A DNA stretch of 64,000 nucleotides, from assembly GCA_024397955.1 (NCBI GenBank), contig CP073744.1:1798001-1862000 (forward strand). The letters run 5' to 3'. Below, one piece after another: positions 1 to 7,354 of this stretch. Under the pieces are notes generated by a model. That model ran no database searches and was not told where the DNA came from. It worked only from the letters and a program-made list of their open reading frames with translations. Both the position numbers and the translations under genes were made by a program. The number at the start of each line of letters is the position of its first letter. Position 1 is the first letter of the stretch. This DNA comes from a bacterium SCSIO 12696 (GTDB lineage: Bacteria; Pseudomonadota; Gammaproteobacteria; Pseudomonadales; Porticoccaceae).

Positions 1-630
1 CAGATCGTCTTCGGTAATCGCGCCATCATCGACGATGGCGCCGCGCACCAAACGGCGCACTTCGGAGTGGGTGAGCCCCTTGAGATTAGCCACCAGTTGC
101 TTGAGTGTGGCATTGTCGGTTTTTACCTTGCGGGAATTATTGCGCTTCGACCAGTTCGCCGCCTCCTCGCGCACCAACGTGGATATTTGCTCTTCACTGG
201 GCAAGCTCATGGAGAAACGCGCCGATAACCGCGCCAGCTCCCCCGGCAACGACAAGCGGTGACTGAGCAACACAATGGCACTTTTCAAGCCGCTGTGGCG
301 ATAGCAGTAATCCTTGAGCAGGCGAATATTTTTGGGGTGATCCTCCAGCCAGGGGTGAAAATCGCACAGGCAGTAGATACCGGGCTCGGCCTGGCTTTTC
401 AGGTAGTTCAGCACCTGCTCTGGCTCCGAATGCTGGGCACCCTGCTGCAATTGCAGGCCAAAACCCGCGTTGCGCAGGCCGTCAGTGACTGTCCAGCTAA
501 ACAAAGGCAAATCGCGCTGACGAGCGACCCGTTGCAACAGGTCGATGGCGCGACGCTCGTCGTAAGTTTCCAGCACCACCAGGGAAATGTGCGCGTCGAT
601 GACCAGCCCCAGATCATTGGCATCCTGCAT
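1..630 (-). CDS. AAA-family ATPase, N-terminal part (3' end outside window)
   Basis: The reverse strand is open from the start at 630 to the window edge (210 codons), so the C-terminal part is missing. The protein begins [14 protein letters not shown] and continues with [20 protein letters not shown] and a WTVTDGL motif, the N-terminal region of the stand-alone AAA ATPases found next to coq7 in pseudomonads (PA0657 type). The Walker motifs would lie beyond the edge, so ATPase activity is inferred from family and position. I chose the ATG at 630 because a GGAG lies 6 nt upstream; an in-frame ATG at 642 is the alternative. It diverges from coq7. The cellular role of the family is not established. 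Confidence 0.75.
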   Translation of the reverse strand, partial: MQDANDLGLVIDAHISLVVLETYDERRAIDLLQRVARQRDLPLFSWTVTDGLRNAGFGLQLQQGAQHSEPEQVLNYLKSQAEPGIYCLCDFHPWLEDHPKNIRLLKDYCYRHSGLKSAIVLLSHRLSLPGELARLSARFSMSLPSEEQISTLVREEAANWSKRNNSRKVKTDNATLKQLVANLKGLTHSEVRRLVRGAIVDDGAITEDDL

Positions 631-747
631 GCCGCTCTCCATTGTTTTTACTGTGGGTTTTATTGCTGGAGATCAATTCTACCCGGGTTTACAGAATTGG
701 CCAGTGGCGGTTTTGGTATACTGCCTCCAGACTTAACAGGAACGACT

Positions 748-1392
748 ATGAGCCAACGCACCCTGACCCTATTCGACAAACTGATTACCGAGTTGGACGC
801 CGGATTGCGCACCGTAGCCGCACAGGCACCAAAGCCGACACGCTCTTCACCGGCGGAGGTTGCAGCAGAGGCCGAGCTGGACACTCAGCAGCGCCGGCAC
901 GCCGCCGGACTGATGCGGGTTAACCACTCTGGCGAAGTGTGTGCTCAGGCCCTGTATCGTGGCCAGGCATTAACCGCCAAGCTGCCGGAAGTGCGCGCAG
1001 AAATGGAGCATGCTGCGGATGAGGAAATAGACCATCTGGCATGGTGCGAACAGCGCCTGCAACAGCTGGGCAGCCACAGCAGTGCGCTCAACCCATTGTG
1101 GTATGGAATGTCGTTTGCGATCGGGGCCGGTGCCGGTCTGGTCAGTGACCGCTTGAGCCTGGGTTTTGTCGCGGCCACGGAAGATCAGGTGTGTAAGCAC
1201 CTGGAAAGCCACTTGCATGAACTGCCTGAAGAAGACGCAAAAAGCCGCGCAGTGGTCAGCCAGATGTTGGAAGATGAAGCTCGCCACTCTCACGCCGCAT
1301 TGGAAGCGGGCGGTCTGGCCTTTCCCGGGCCGGTAAAAGCGGTGATGACGGCAATCTCGAAGGCGATGACCAAGACAAGTTATCGAATTTAA
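748..1392 (+). CDS. coq7: 5-demethoxyubiquinol hydroxylase (Coq7)
   Basis: This 214-aa di-iron monooxygenase hydroxylates demethoxyubiquinol in ubiquinone biosynthesis at the inner membrane. The two-fold ferritin-like di-iron ligand pattern is visible: E63 in HSGEV, E93-x-x-H96 in EEIDH, E145 in ATEDQV and E177-x-x-H180 in EDEARH. The open frame runs much further upstream, to about 259, but that part is antisense to the divergent ATPase gene and unlike Coq7. The ATG at 748 has an AGGA about 7 nt upstream and gives the usual family length. It is monocistronic here and is followed convergently by a LysR gene. Confidence 0.95.
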   Translation: MSQRTLTLFDKLITELDAGLRTVAAQAPKPTRSSPAEVAAEAELDTQQRRHAAGLMRVNHSGEVCAQALYRGQALTAKLPEVRAEMEHAADEEIDHLAWCEQRLQQLGSHSSALNPLWYGMSFAIGAGAGLVSDRLSLGFVAATEDQVCKHLESHLHELPEEDAKSRAVVSQMLEDEARHSHAALEAGGLAFPGPVKAVMTAISKAMTKTSYRI

Positions 1393-1422
1393 ACAGCAGA
1401 CAGATCAACGGCTGCTCGCAGC

Positions 1423-2400
1423 TTAAAGAACCAACTCCTGCTGCTCGTCAGGCGCTCGCTCACTGCGCATTTCCTCAACCACCTGGACGACCTTGCTGAC
1501 AATCCAGCGATGCATGGGTGACGTGGCAATGCGACGGTGACTGACGATGCTCAGCGGGAAAAATGGCTCCACCTGAAGACTTTCCGGCAACGGCTTACGA
1601 ACAATGTCGTAGAACTCACCCTCTACCTCCAGATCCTGGAGGCTGCCGATCATCAGGCAGTCGGTATTGAACACGGTATCCAGAGCCGTCATTAATTGCG
1701 TAGTGACCAATAGCTTTTCACGGGTATAACCCTGACGAGCCAACCACTGGTCAAACAACGTGGATGAACGCGAGGCAATAGACTCCGTATTGAGCATGTA
1801 GTAGTGGACCCACTTATAGCGAAGCATCCGCTCTACGGTCAGCTCATCATCAGCCAACGGATGGCCACGACGCATCCAGCAGGCCAGGGTGAAGCCACTC
1901 AAGGGGGTTGTATCAAAGTCTTCTGGCAATTCCTCTTCACGCTCAATGGCAAAATCCACAGTGCCATCTTCCAGCCTCTGCTCATAAGCCCCCAGCTCCC
2001 CGGCAACAGCCAAGGTCAGATTGGGGGCCTCAACAGAAAGAATGCGAACCAGCTTCGGCACAATCAATACCGCTAGAAACTCCGGCATCGCCATGCGTAT
2101 TTCGCCGGTAAATTTCACGGGACTGATCTCTTTATTGCGCACCAGTTCGGAAATACTGGAAAGCACCTGAGGCAGCTGGCGCTGCAGCTCCTGAGCCTTG
2201 GGCGTGGTCACCAAGCCTCGACCACTGCGCACCAACAGCGGATCTCGGTACAGGTCGCGCAGGCGCTGCAAAGTTTTACTCATGGCAGGCTGAGTAATAA
2301 ACAGCCGCGCAGCCGCCCGAGTCACATTGCGCTCTTCCAACAATACCTGCAGGGAGACCAGCAGGTTGAGATCAACTCTCGATAGCGTAACCGGATCCAT
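1423..2400 (-). CDS. LysR-type regulator, LeuO/NodD-like
   Basis: The 325-aa protein has the LysR layout: an N-terminal winged helix-turn-helix (residues about 8-66, with DLNLL, EERNVTRAAARL and TQPAMSKTLQRLR), then a substrate-binding-like effector domain from about residue 95. The RVDLNLL opening and the phrase DPLLVRSGRGLVTT are typical of the LeuO/NodD/NahR branch. It diverges from the micropeptide cassettes. Its start codon lies only 12 nt from a 15-bp perfect AT palindrome (2415-2429) that also begins the repeat found before each micropeptide unit. From this I infer that it regulates itself and those small genes; no effector can be named. The start ATG has only a weak AAAGG upstream. 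Confidence 0.9.
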   Translation of the reverse strand: MDPVTLSRVDLNLLVSLQVLLEERNVTRAAARLFITQPAMSKTLQRLRDLYRDPLLVRSGRGLVTTPKAQELQRQLPQVLSSISELVRNKEISPVKFTGEIRMAMPEFLAVLIVPKLVRILSVEAPNLTLAVAGELGAYEQRLEDGTVDFAIEREEELPEDFDTTPLSGFTLACWMRRGHPLADDELTVERMLRYKWVHYYMLNTESIASRSSTLFDQWLARQGYTREKLLVTTQLMTALDTVFNTDCLMIGSLQDLEVEGEFYDIVRKPLPESLQVEPFFPLSIVSHRRIATSPMHRWIVSKVVQVVEEMRSERAPDEQQELVL

Positions 2401-2412
2401 ATAATAACCTTT

Positions 2413-2449
2413 GGTTATTTTTAAAATAAAACCAATACATTTTTATTAT
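2413..2449. promoter_or_regulatory. Shared AT-rich promoter element, copy 1, with LysR-type palindrome
   Basis: This is one of three near-identical stretches in 750 bp. It contains TTATTTTTAAAATAA (2415-2429), a perfect 7-bp inverted repeat around one base that fits the LysR T-N11-A rule, followed by CAATACATTTTTATTAT. It ends 61 nt before the first micropeptide start and begins 12 nt from the divergent LysR start, so it can serve both directions. Binding by that LysR protein is inferred. Confidence 0.6.
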
Positions 2450-2510
2450 CTTAAAGTATTTCAGAGAATGCCAGCCATTCAATAACCACGACGCACAACT
2501 GGAGGCCAGC

Positions 2511-2603
2511 ATGATCGCTCTTTACCTGGTAAACGCCACTGCACAGTTACTGCAAAGCGTTGTTAAACATGAAAAACCTCAATCTAACGACAGCCAAGAG
2601 TAA
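2511..2603 (+). CDS. Micropeptide 1 (30 aa), unknown function
   Basis: The ATG follows a perfect GGAGG with 5 nt spacing, and the frame closes after 30 codons: MIALYLVNATAQLLQSVVKH and then a polar tail ending NDSQE. The first 18 residues are mostly hydrophobic and the tail is charged, as in a tiny membrane-associated peptide. It lacks the LLGSAIAxDDLK motif of the three later peptides, so paralogy with them is unproven. It shares their upstream repeat at a matching distance and has its own strong terminator at 2657-2686. I do not recognise the family. Coding status rests on the ribosome site, the promoter element and the terminator. Confidence 0.6.
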   Translation: MIALYLVNATAQLLQSVVKHEKPQSNDSQE

Positions 2604-2656
2604 GCCCCTGTAGTTATTGACCCAGTTTTATCCTACCCCTCCTTATATTGGATTTG

Positions 2657-2686
2657 GCGAGAAGCAATAGCTTCTCGCTTTTTTTT
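2657..2686 (+). terminator. Rho-independent terminator of micropeptide cassette 1
   Basis: A GCGAGAAGC / GCTTCTCGC 9-bp perfect stem with an AATA loop is followed by eight T. The preceding CCTACCC...TTGGATTT and the trailing GCTTTTTTTTGCCC recur at the end of cassette 2. Confidence 0.92.
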
Positions 2687-2732
2687 GCCCAGTTCACAGC
2701 CATCGCGTGAACCAGGTCAATAATTCCTTTGA

Positions 2733-2768
2733 GTTATAGCGAAAATAAAACCAATACATTTTTATTAT
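2733..2768 (+). promoter_or_regulatory. Shared AT-rich promoter element, copy 2
   Basis: It is identical to copy 1 over 27 consecutive bases (2742-2768, containing CAATACATTTTTATTAT) and conserves the outer half-sites TTAT...ATAA of the palindrome. It ends 62 nt before the start of micropeptide 2. A TATAGT hexamer at about 2782-2787 could be the -10 box. Confidence 0.6.
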
Positions 2769-2830
2769 TATTCTTATCCACCTATAGTGGCCACCATCAA
2801 ATAACCCAACGGAAACAGAGGAGCAACACC

Positions 2831-2968
2831 ATGTTAATCATGTCCATCATGCTCGCCATTTCTGGGCTGCTCGGGTCAGCCATTGCCTGGGATGACCTGA
2901 AGCAGCACAACCAGGATGAAGAGCAAAAATTGAAAAGCAAGCGCCCCACAAAGCAAGGCGCTTGTTAA
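2831..2968 (+). CDS. Micropeptide 2 (45 aa), DDLK family
   Basis: The frame starts after GAGGAG and encodes MLIMSIMLAISGLLGSAIAW, then DDLKQHNQDEEQKL and a basic tail ending QGAC. It aligns without gaps to micropeptides 3 and 4 over the first 24 positions: a hydrophobic stretch ending G-[SA]-A-I-A, then [VW]DDLK. The stretch could be one membrane helix or a signal peptide with an AxA-like cleavage point. The n-region has no Arg or Lys, which is odd for a Sec signal. It is the longest member and the only one with a Cys at its C terminus. An upstream extension of the frame covers the promoter element and lacks a ribosome site, so I rejected it. Function unknown. Confidence 0.68.
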   Translation: MLIMSIMLAISGLLGSAIAWDDLKQHNQDEEQKLKSKRPTKQGAC

Positions 2969-2996
2969 ACACAAAGTATAGAACAGGAGCAGAACG

Positions 2997-3101
2997 ATGA
3001 TTGTAATGACCACAATCCTTTCTATATCGGCACTGCTTGGCGCAGCCATCGCAGTTGACGACTTGAAAGCAAGCATCACTGAAGGAAACACAGCGGAATA
3101 A
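2997..3101 (+). CDS. Micropeptide 3 (34 aa), DDLK family
   Basis: It lies 28 nt after micropeptide 2, with AGGAGCAGAACG before the ATG and no promoter repeat between them, so the two probably share one transcript. The product is MIVMTTILSISALLGAAIAV followed by DDLKASITEGNTAE. It differs from micropeptide 4 at only a few positions in the hydrophobic half and diverges in the tail. This pattern (conserved core, free tail) argues for a real duplicated gene rather than chance frames. Function unknown. Confidence 0.68.
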   Translation: MIVMTTILSISALLGAAIAVDDLKASITEGNTAE

Positions 3102-3106
3102 CCAGG

Positions 3107-3143
3107 GGTTATTCTTGAAATGAAAACAATACATTTTTGTTAT
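3107..3143 (+). promoter_or_regulatory. Shared AT-rich promoter element, copy 3
   Basis: This diverged copy begins GGTTATTCTTGAAATGAAAA and ends CAATACATTTTTGTTAT. It starts 5 nt after the stop of micropeptide 3 and ends 56 nt before micropeptide 4. TATTGT at about 3157-3162 is a possible -10 box. Confidence 0.55.
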
Positions 3144-3199
3144 TAAACAGATTTCCGTATTGTTAACACCATGAAACGCCAGTTAACGGAGGCAACACC

Positions 3200-3289
3200 A
3201 TGATCGTAATGACTATCATGCTCTCCATCTCCGCATTGCTCGGTTCAGCGATTGCGGTTGACGACTTAAAAGGTTCGACTGAAGTTTAA
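3200..3289 (+). CDS. Micropeptide 4 (29 aa), DDLK family
   Basis: A strong CGGAGG lies 7 nt before the ATG. The product is MIVMTIMLSISALLGSAIAV plus DDLKGSTEV, the shortest member. If the AIA site were cleaved, a nine- or ten-residue acidic peptide would be released; if not, the protein is a single membrane helix with a short acidic end. Both are inference. A perfect terminator follows at 3346-3376. Confidence 0.68.
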   Translation: MIVMTIMLSISALLGSAIAVDDLKGSTEV

Positions 3290-3345
3290 TCAGCCAACCT
3301 GTAAAGATTTACCTACCCTCCTATCCAAACTATTTTGGATTTTTT

Positions 3346-3376
3346 GCCGGAAACACCTTGTTTCCGGCTTTTTTTT
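3346..3376 (+). terminator. Rho-independent terminator of micropeptide cassette 2
   Basis: A GCCGGAAACA / TGTTTCCGGC 10-bp perfect stem with a CCT loop is followed by eight T. A smaller ATCCAAA/TTTGGAT hairpin lies directly upstream (about 3324-3341). The flanks resemble those of the cassette 1 terminator. Confidence 0.92.
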
Positions 3377-3411
3377 GCCCGAAATAATCGAATAGCACTC
3401 TAATAAGAGTA

Positions 3412-3828
3412 CTATTCGACAATCTCATAACTGTGAGTTATTTCAACACCGCCTTGCTGCAGCATGATTGATGCTGAACAATACTTCTCTGCCGACAAGC
3501 TGACCGCCTGCGCCACCGCCTTTTCAGACAAGCCTTCCCCACCCACAACAAAATGCAGGTTGATGCGGGTAAATACTGCGGGAACGGCGTCCGCTCGCTC
3601 TGCCTCCAGCTTCAGCTCACAGCTGTCTACCTTCTGGCGGCGCTTTTTTAAAATACTCATCACATCAAAGGAAGAACACCCACCCATTCCCAGCAACAGC
3701 ATTTCCATCGGGCGCACACCTTTGTTTTCACCACCGTGGTCGGGAGGGCCATCCATAACAACCTCATGACCACTGCCAGAATGCCCAACGAACATGGCGT
3801 TGCCGCCCCACTTTACTGTTGCCTGCAT
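3412..3828 (-). CDS. OsmC family peroxiredoxin-like protein
   Basis: The 138-aa protein has the OsmC fold signatures: GVRPMEMLLLGMGGCSSFDV carries the first conserved Cys (C51), and EKYCSASIML carries the second. OsmC/Ohr proteins reduce organic hydroperoxides through this Cys pair. The YhfA-like branch, which lies beside crp in many gammaproteobacteria as it does here, has no firmly assigned substrate. It is transcribed divergently from crp across a 190-bp gap. The length matches the YhfA branch. Confidence 0.9.
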   Translation of the reverse strand: MQATVKWGGNAMFVGHSGSGHEVVMDGPPDHGGENKGVRPMEMLLLGMGGCSSFDVMSILKKRRQKVDSCELKLEAERADAVPAVFTRINLHFVVGGEGLSEKAVAQAVSLSAEKYCSASIMLQQGGVEITHSYEIVE

Positions 3829-4019
3829 AGAATTTGCTCCAAGGTATTTCTACGTAAAAAGTATGAATAGCCGGTTTATAGGCCGGAAATTGTGTTTTAT
3901 TTTCAATAACGCGCTACAGTTCACAGAACAAACGTGCTTTACTTAACCGTCAATGTGTCTGCCAGTTTGTGAAGATAGTCCATTCACAGATTCTAATAAT
4001 TAACACTGGCGGCACGCTT

Positions 4020-4706
4020 ATGACGACGACATTCAAGTTCGCACTCGACATTGAAGACAGGAGCGAAGAAGACGTGAGCCCCGCCCCAATAACTCCGCAT
4101 ATTCCTAACGTTGAGCAGTTTTTGATCCACTGTCATCGACGCCGTTATCCAGCCAAGAGTACCATTATTTACGCCGGTGATGAGAGCGACACTCTCTACT
4201 ACATCACCAAAGGGTCAGTCACCGTTCTGATTGAAGACGATGATGGCCGCGAAATGATTGTGGCCTACCTTAATGAAGGCGACTTTTTTGGCGAAATGGG
4301 CATTTTTGGACAAAGTGACCGAAGCGCCTGGATTCGCGCCAAGGTGGAGTGCGAAGTTGGGGAAATCAGCTATTCCAAGTTTCACGAAGTAGCGAAGGCC
4401 CACCCAGAATTTTTACACGCTATCGGCTGCCAAATTGCCAAACGGCTGCGCAACACCACCCGCAAAGTGGGAGACTTAGCGTTTATGGACGTTACCGGCC
4501 GGGTAGCCCGCACTTTGCTGGACCTAAGTAAAGAACCGGATGCCATGACCCACCCGGACGGCATGCAGATCAAAATCACCCGCCAGGAAATTGGCCGTAT
4601 CGTTGGCTGCTCACGGGAGATGGTGGGCCGAGTGCTGAAAAATCTTGAAGACGAAGGTTTAGTGCATGTGAAGGGCAAGACGATGGTGATTTTTGGAACG
4701 AGATAA
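4020..4706 (+). CDS. crp: cAMP receptor protein, Vfr-type global regulator
   Basis: The cAMP-binding beta-barrel contains [10 protein letters not shown] and the R-S pair in [14 protein letters not shown] long dimer helix ([20 protein letters not shown]) leads to a helix-turn-helix, [20 protein letters not shown]. The body is very close to Pseudomonas Vfr and E. coli CRP. The N terminus is about 15 residues longer than Vfr and acidic ([10 protein letters not shown]). I chose the ATG at 4020; a GTG at 3969 is possible, and neither has a clear ribosome site. A bidirectional terminator at 4781-4812 closes the unit. It ends tail to tail with the trp genes, the common order in pseudomonads. Confidence 0.95.
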   Translation: MTTTFKFALDIEDRSEEDVSPAPITPHIPNVEQFLIHCHRRRYPAKSTIIYAGDESDTLYYITKGSVTVLIEDDDGREMIVAYLNEGDFFGEMGIFGQSDRSAWIRAKVECEVGEISYSKFHEVAKAHPEFLHAIGCQIAKRLRNTTRKVGDLAFMDVTGRVARTLLDLSKEPDAMTHPDGMQIKITRQEIGRIVGCSREMVGRVLKNLEDEGLVHVKGKTMVIFGTR

Positions 4707-4709
4707 CCG

Positions 4710-4897
4710 CTTCAAGCAGCGAGCTTCTGGCTACGAGCTGATCGAGCGAAATTCAGATTCAGCACTCTGAACCCACTAACAAAAAAGGCAGCTTATTAAG
4801 CTGCCTTTTTTAATTCTGTCATTCTGAGCGAAGGAAAGAATGACGACTTTCTCCGATCTGCTCGTAGCCCGCAGCTCGCAGCCCGAGGCTCACTGCT
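4710..4897. repeat. Composite dispersed repeat between crp and trpC
   Basis: The gap holds, in order, a family-A arm (about 4716-4752, containing TTCTGGCTACGAGC), the crp/trp terminator, a family-B palindrome GTCATTCTGAGCG...GAATGAC (4818-4844), and a reversed family-A arm (about 4857-4890, with TGCTCGTAGCCCGCAGC). The same A-B-A' layout appears at 42183-42354. Confidence 0.7.
4781..4812. terminator. Bidirectional terminator between crp and trpC
   Basis: Six A, the stem GGCAGCTT/AAGCTGCC with an ATT loop, and six T give a symmetrical hairpin. It can stop crp on the plus strand and the trp transcript on the minus strand. Confidence 0.92.
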
Positions 4898-5701
4898 TCA
4901 AAAGAACAACTCCGCCAACTTCTCACCCGGTTCCTTCGCCCGCATAAACGCCTCTCCCACCAAAAATGCGTTGATCTGGTGCTCGCGCATTGCCTCCACA
5001 TCAGCGGCAGTGTGGATGCCACTTTCGGTCACCACTACTTTGTCATCGGGGATCATCGCCAGTAGGTCAAAGGTGGTGTTCAATGAAGTATCAAAGGTGT
5101 GCAAATCGCGGTTGTTGATACCCAGCAGGCGGTTCTCCAACGTCAAAGCACGTTCACACTCTTCAGCGTTGTGCACTTCCACCAACACATCCAAGCCTAC
5201 CTCATGGGCCAGGCCGTTAAGGTCGGACATCTGTTGATCCGACAGGCAGGCGGCAATCAGCAGAATACAGTCAGCCCCCAGTGCACGGGCCTCCACCACC
5301 TGAAACGGGTCAACGGTAAAATCTTTGCGCAACACCGGCAGACCAGCACTGTTTCGAGCCGAAACCAGATACTCATCCGCACCCTGAAAAAAGTCGATGT
5401 CAGTCAGCACCGACAAGCAAGCCGCACCGTATTGTTCATAGCTTCTGGCAATCTGAGCCGGGTCGAAGTCCGGGCGAATCACCCCTTTGCTGGGAGAGGC
5501 CTTTTTCACTTCGGCGATCACCGCAGACTGACCAGTGGCCAACTTGCTTTCCAACGCCACTACAAAGCCTCGAGCGGATGATTGCTCTGCAGCCCGGCTG
5601 CGCATTTCTGCCAATGAGGTAACCGCCAAACGAGCCGCTACTTCTTCGTGTTTGCGGGCGACAATTTTTTTCAGGATTGTCGGAGTATCTATTGCAGTCA
5701 T
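4898..5701 (-). CDS. trpC: Indole-3-glycerol-phosphate synthase
   Basis: This 267-aa (beta/alpha)8 enzyme converts CdRP to indole-3-glycerol phosphate in tryptophan synthesis. The catalytic lysines appear in [15 protein letters not shown] and [32 protein letters not shown] and [12 protein letters not shown] form the later phosphate-binding strands. It is monofunctional: there is no TrpF domain and the length is that of stand-alone TrpC. It starts 4 nt after the trpD stop, so the two are translationally linked, and it is the last gene of the trp run before the bidirectional terminator. Confidence 0.96.
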   Translation of the reverse strand: MTAIDTPTILKKIVARKHEEVAARLAVTSLAEMRSRAAEQSSARGFVVALESKLATGQSAVIAEVKKASPSKGVIRPDFDPAQIARSYEQYGAACLSVLTDIDFFQGADEYLVSARNSAGLPVLRKDFTVDPFQVVEARALGADCILLIAACLSDQQMSDLNGLAHEVGLDVLVEVHNAEECERALTLENRLLGINNRDLHTFDTSLNTTFDLLAMIPDDKVVVTESGIHTAADVEAMREHQINAFLVGEAFMRAKEPGEKLAELFF

Positions 5702-5705
5702 AGGG

Positions 5706-6728
5706 CTACTCGGCCATCTGGCTGGACAGTGTTGCCAGCTGATTCAATTTGTTCAGCGCCTCACCAGAATTAATGGTATCTAACGCCAACGCCACACCCT
5801 GTTGCAAACTACCAACAACCTTGGCCGCATAAAGTGCGGCACCGGCATTCAGGGCAACAATATGAGCGGCTGGGTGATCTGCCTGACTCAAGGCAGTGTT
5901 AACCATCGCCAAGCTCTGTTGGGCATCGGCCACTTTTAAGGGCTCAAGACTGGATCGTTGCAAGCCAAAATCTTCGGGAGCAATCTGGTATTCGGTGATT
6001 TCACCGTCTTTTAATTCAGCCACCCAGGTTTCTGCGGCAATGCTGATTTCATCCAGCCCATCCGCAGAGTGAACCACCAGCACATGGCTGGCACCCAATT
6101 CACGCATCACCTCCGCGACCGGCTTCAACCAGTCGCGACTAAACACGCCCAGCAATAAATTGGGCACTGACGCTGGATTGGTCAACGGCCCCAACAGGTT
6201 AAACACGGTGCGTGCCCCCAGTTCCCGACGGGGGCCAATAGCGTATTTCATGGCAGCGTGATGGTTAACGGCGAACATAAAACCCACGCCTACCTGCTCA
6301 ATGCACTGCTTTACCTGGTCTGCACTGATTCCCAAATTCACACCGGCGGCCTCCAGCAAATCGGCGCTGCCGGATTTACTGCTCACCGAGCGGTTGCCGT
6401 GTTTGGCCACCGTAGCACCTGCCGCTGCCGCCACAAAGGTGGACGCGGTGGACACATTAAAGGTACCGGCGCTGTCGCCACCGGTGCCGACAATATCCAC
6501 CAAGTGATCGGCATTCACTTCCACAGGAGTGGCCAACTTGCGCATCACAGCCGCGGCACCGGCAATTTCGTCCACGGTTTCGCCTTTGGCGCGCAGCCCT
6601 ACCAGGAAACCGCCAATCTGCGCATCGCTGCATTGACCGGTCATAATTTGTTCCATGACCGCCTGCATCTGCGCATGGGTAAGATCGGTGTTATTCAGTA
6701 CCGCATTGAGGGCGTCTTTGATGTTCAT
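5706..6728 (-). CDS. trpD: Anthranilate phosphoribosyltransferase
   Basis: The 340-aa protein transfers phosphoribose from PRPP to anthranilate. The glycine-rich PRPP loop [14 protein letters not shown] (about residues 81-94), the [15 protein letters not shown] segment and [20 protein letters not shown] are all intact. It is a separate polypeptide, not fused to TrpG. A 47-bp gap holding a palindromic repeat (6744-6771) separates it from trpG upstream. Confidence 0.96.
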   Translation of the reverse strand: MNIKDALNAVLNNTDLTHAQMQAVMEQIMTGQCSDAQIGGFLVGLRAKGETVDEIAGAAAVMRKLATPVEVNADHLVDIVGTGGDSAGTFNVSTASTFVAAAAGATVAKHGNRSVSSKSGSADLLEAAGVNLGISADQVKQCIEQVGVGFMFAVNHHAAMKYAIGPRRELGARTVFNLLGPLTNPASVPNLLLGVFSRDWLKPVAEVMRELGASHVLVVHSADGLDEISIAAETWVAELKDGEITEYQIAPEDFGLQRSSLEPLKVADAQQSLAMVNTALSQADHPAAHIVALNAGAALYAAKVVGSLQQGVALALDTINSGEALNKLNQLATLSSQMAE

Positions 6729-6743
6729 AGCTATACCTCAGCC

Positions 6744-6771
6744 TGTCATTCCCGCGCAGGCGGGGATGACA
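6744..6771. repeat. Dispersed palindrome (family D) between trpG and trpD
   Basis: TGTCATTCCCGCG and CGGGGATGACA form an inverted repeat around CAGG. It is the only sequence between the trpG stop and trpD start apart from a few bases, so it would form a hairpin in the trp mRNA. Confidence 0.75.
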
Positions 6772-6775
6772 GATT

Positions 6776-7354
6776 CTAAGTTTCCAAAAAATTCCGCAAT
6801 AAATCGTGGCCGTGCTCGGTGAGTATGGACTCCGGGTGAAATTGCACACCTTCGATGGCCAGTTCACGATGGCGCACCCCCATGATTTCATCGATGCTGC
6901 CATCGTCGTTTTCGGTCCAGGCAGTCACTTCCAGGCAGTCTGGCAAGGTTGCCTGGTCAATCACCAGTGAATGATAGCGGGTCACGGTAAACGGGTTACT
7001 GAGGCCGCGAAACACACCGCTGTTATTATGATGAACCAACGAGGTTTTGCCGTGCATGACCTGTTTGGCCCGCACAATCTTGCCCCCAAATGCCTGGCCA
7101 ATGCTCTGGTGCCCCAGACAGATACCCAGCAGCGGCACTTTGCCAGCAAAGCGCTCTATGGCAGCCACCGAAATTCCCGCCTCATTGGGTGTGCAAGGGC
7201 CAGGGGAAATAACAATGCGTTCCGGAGCCAACTGCTCAATATCGTCCACACTGAGCTCATCATTGCGCACCACTTTAACGTCCGCATCCAACTCTGCCAG
7301 GTACTGCACCACGTTGTAGGTAAAGGAGTCGTAGTTATCGATCATTAACAACAT
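6776..7354 (-). CDS. trpG: Anthranilate synthase, glutamine amidotransferase subunit
   Basis: This 192-aa class I amidotransferase supplies ammonia to TrpE. It shows the oxyanion strand [12 protein letters not shown], the nucleophile elbow [15 protein letters not shown], and the His-Glu pair of [15 protein letters not shown] chose the ATG at 7354 ([11 protein letters not shown]) because a GGAGG lies 8 nt upstream; the open frame continues to 7429, but that part is antisense-like and lies within the channel gene. The first 20 nt overlap the 3' end of the channel gene, suggesting translational coupling to it rather than to trpE. Confidence 0.95.
   Translation of the reverse strand: MLLMIDNYDSFTYNVVQYLAELDADVKVVRNDELSVDDIEQLAPERIVISPGPCTPNEAGISVAAIERFAGKVPLLGICLGHQSIGQAFGGKIVRAKQVMHGKTSLVHHNNSGVFRGLSNPFTVTRYHSLVIDQATLPDCLEVTAWTENDDGSIDEIMGVRHRELAIEGVQFHPESILTEHGHDLLRNFLET

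Noticed and set aside
2729..2830. N-terminal extension of micropeptide 2 to 79 aa
   Set aside because: The extension translates the promoter repeat and lacks a ribosome site; the ATG at 2831 has GAGGAG and matches its paralogues.
2413..3143. Direct repeats as a CRISPR-like array
   Set aside because: Only three copies, irregular spacing of about 280-340 bp, and genes in the spacers; they are promoter elements.
3967..3990. CRP autoregulatory site (TGTGA...TCACA) before crp
   Set aside because: The half-sites are 11 bases apart instead of 6, so this is not a canonical CRP site.
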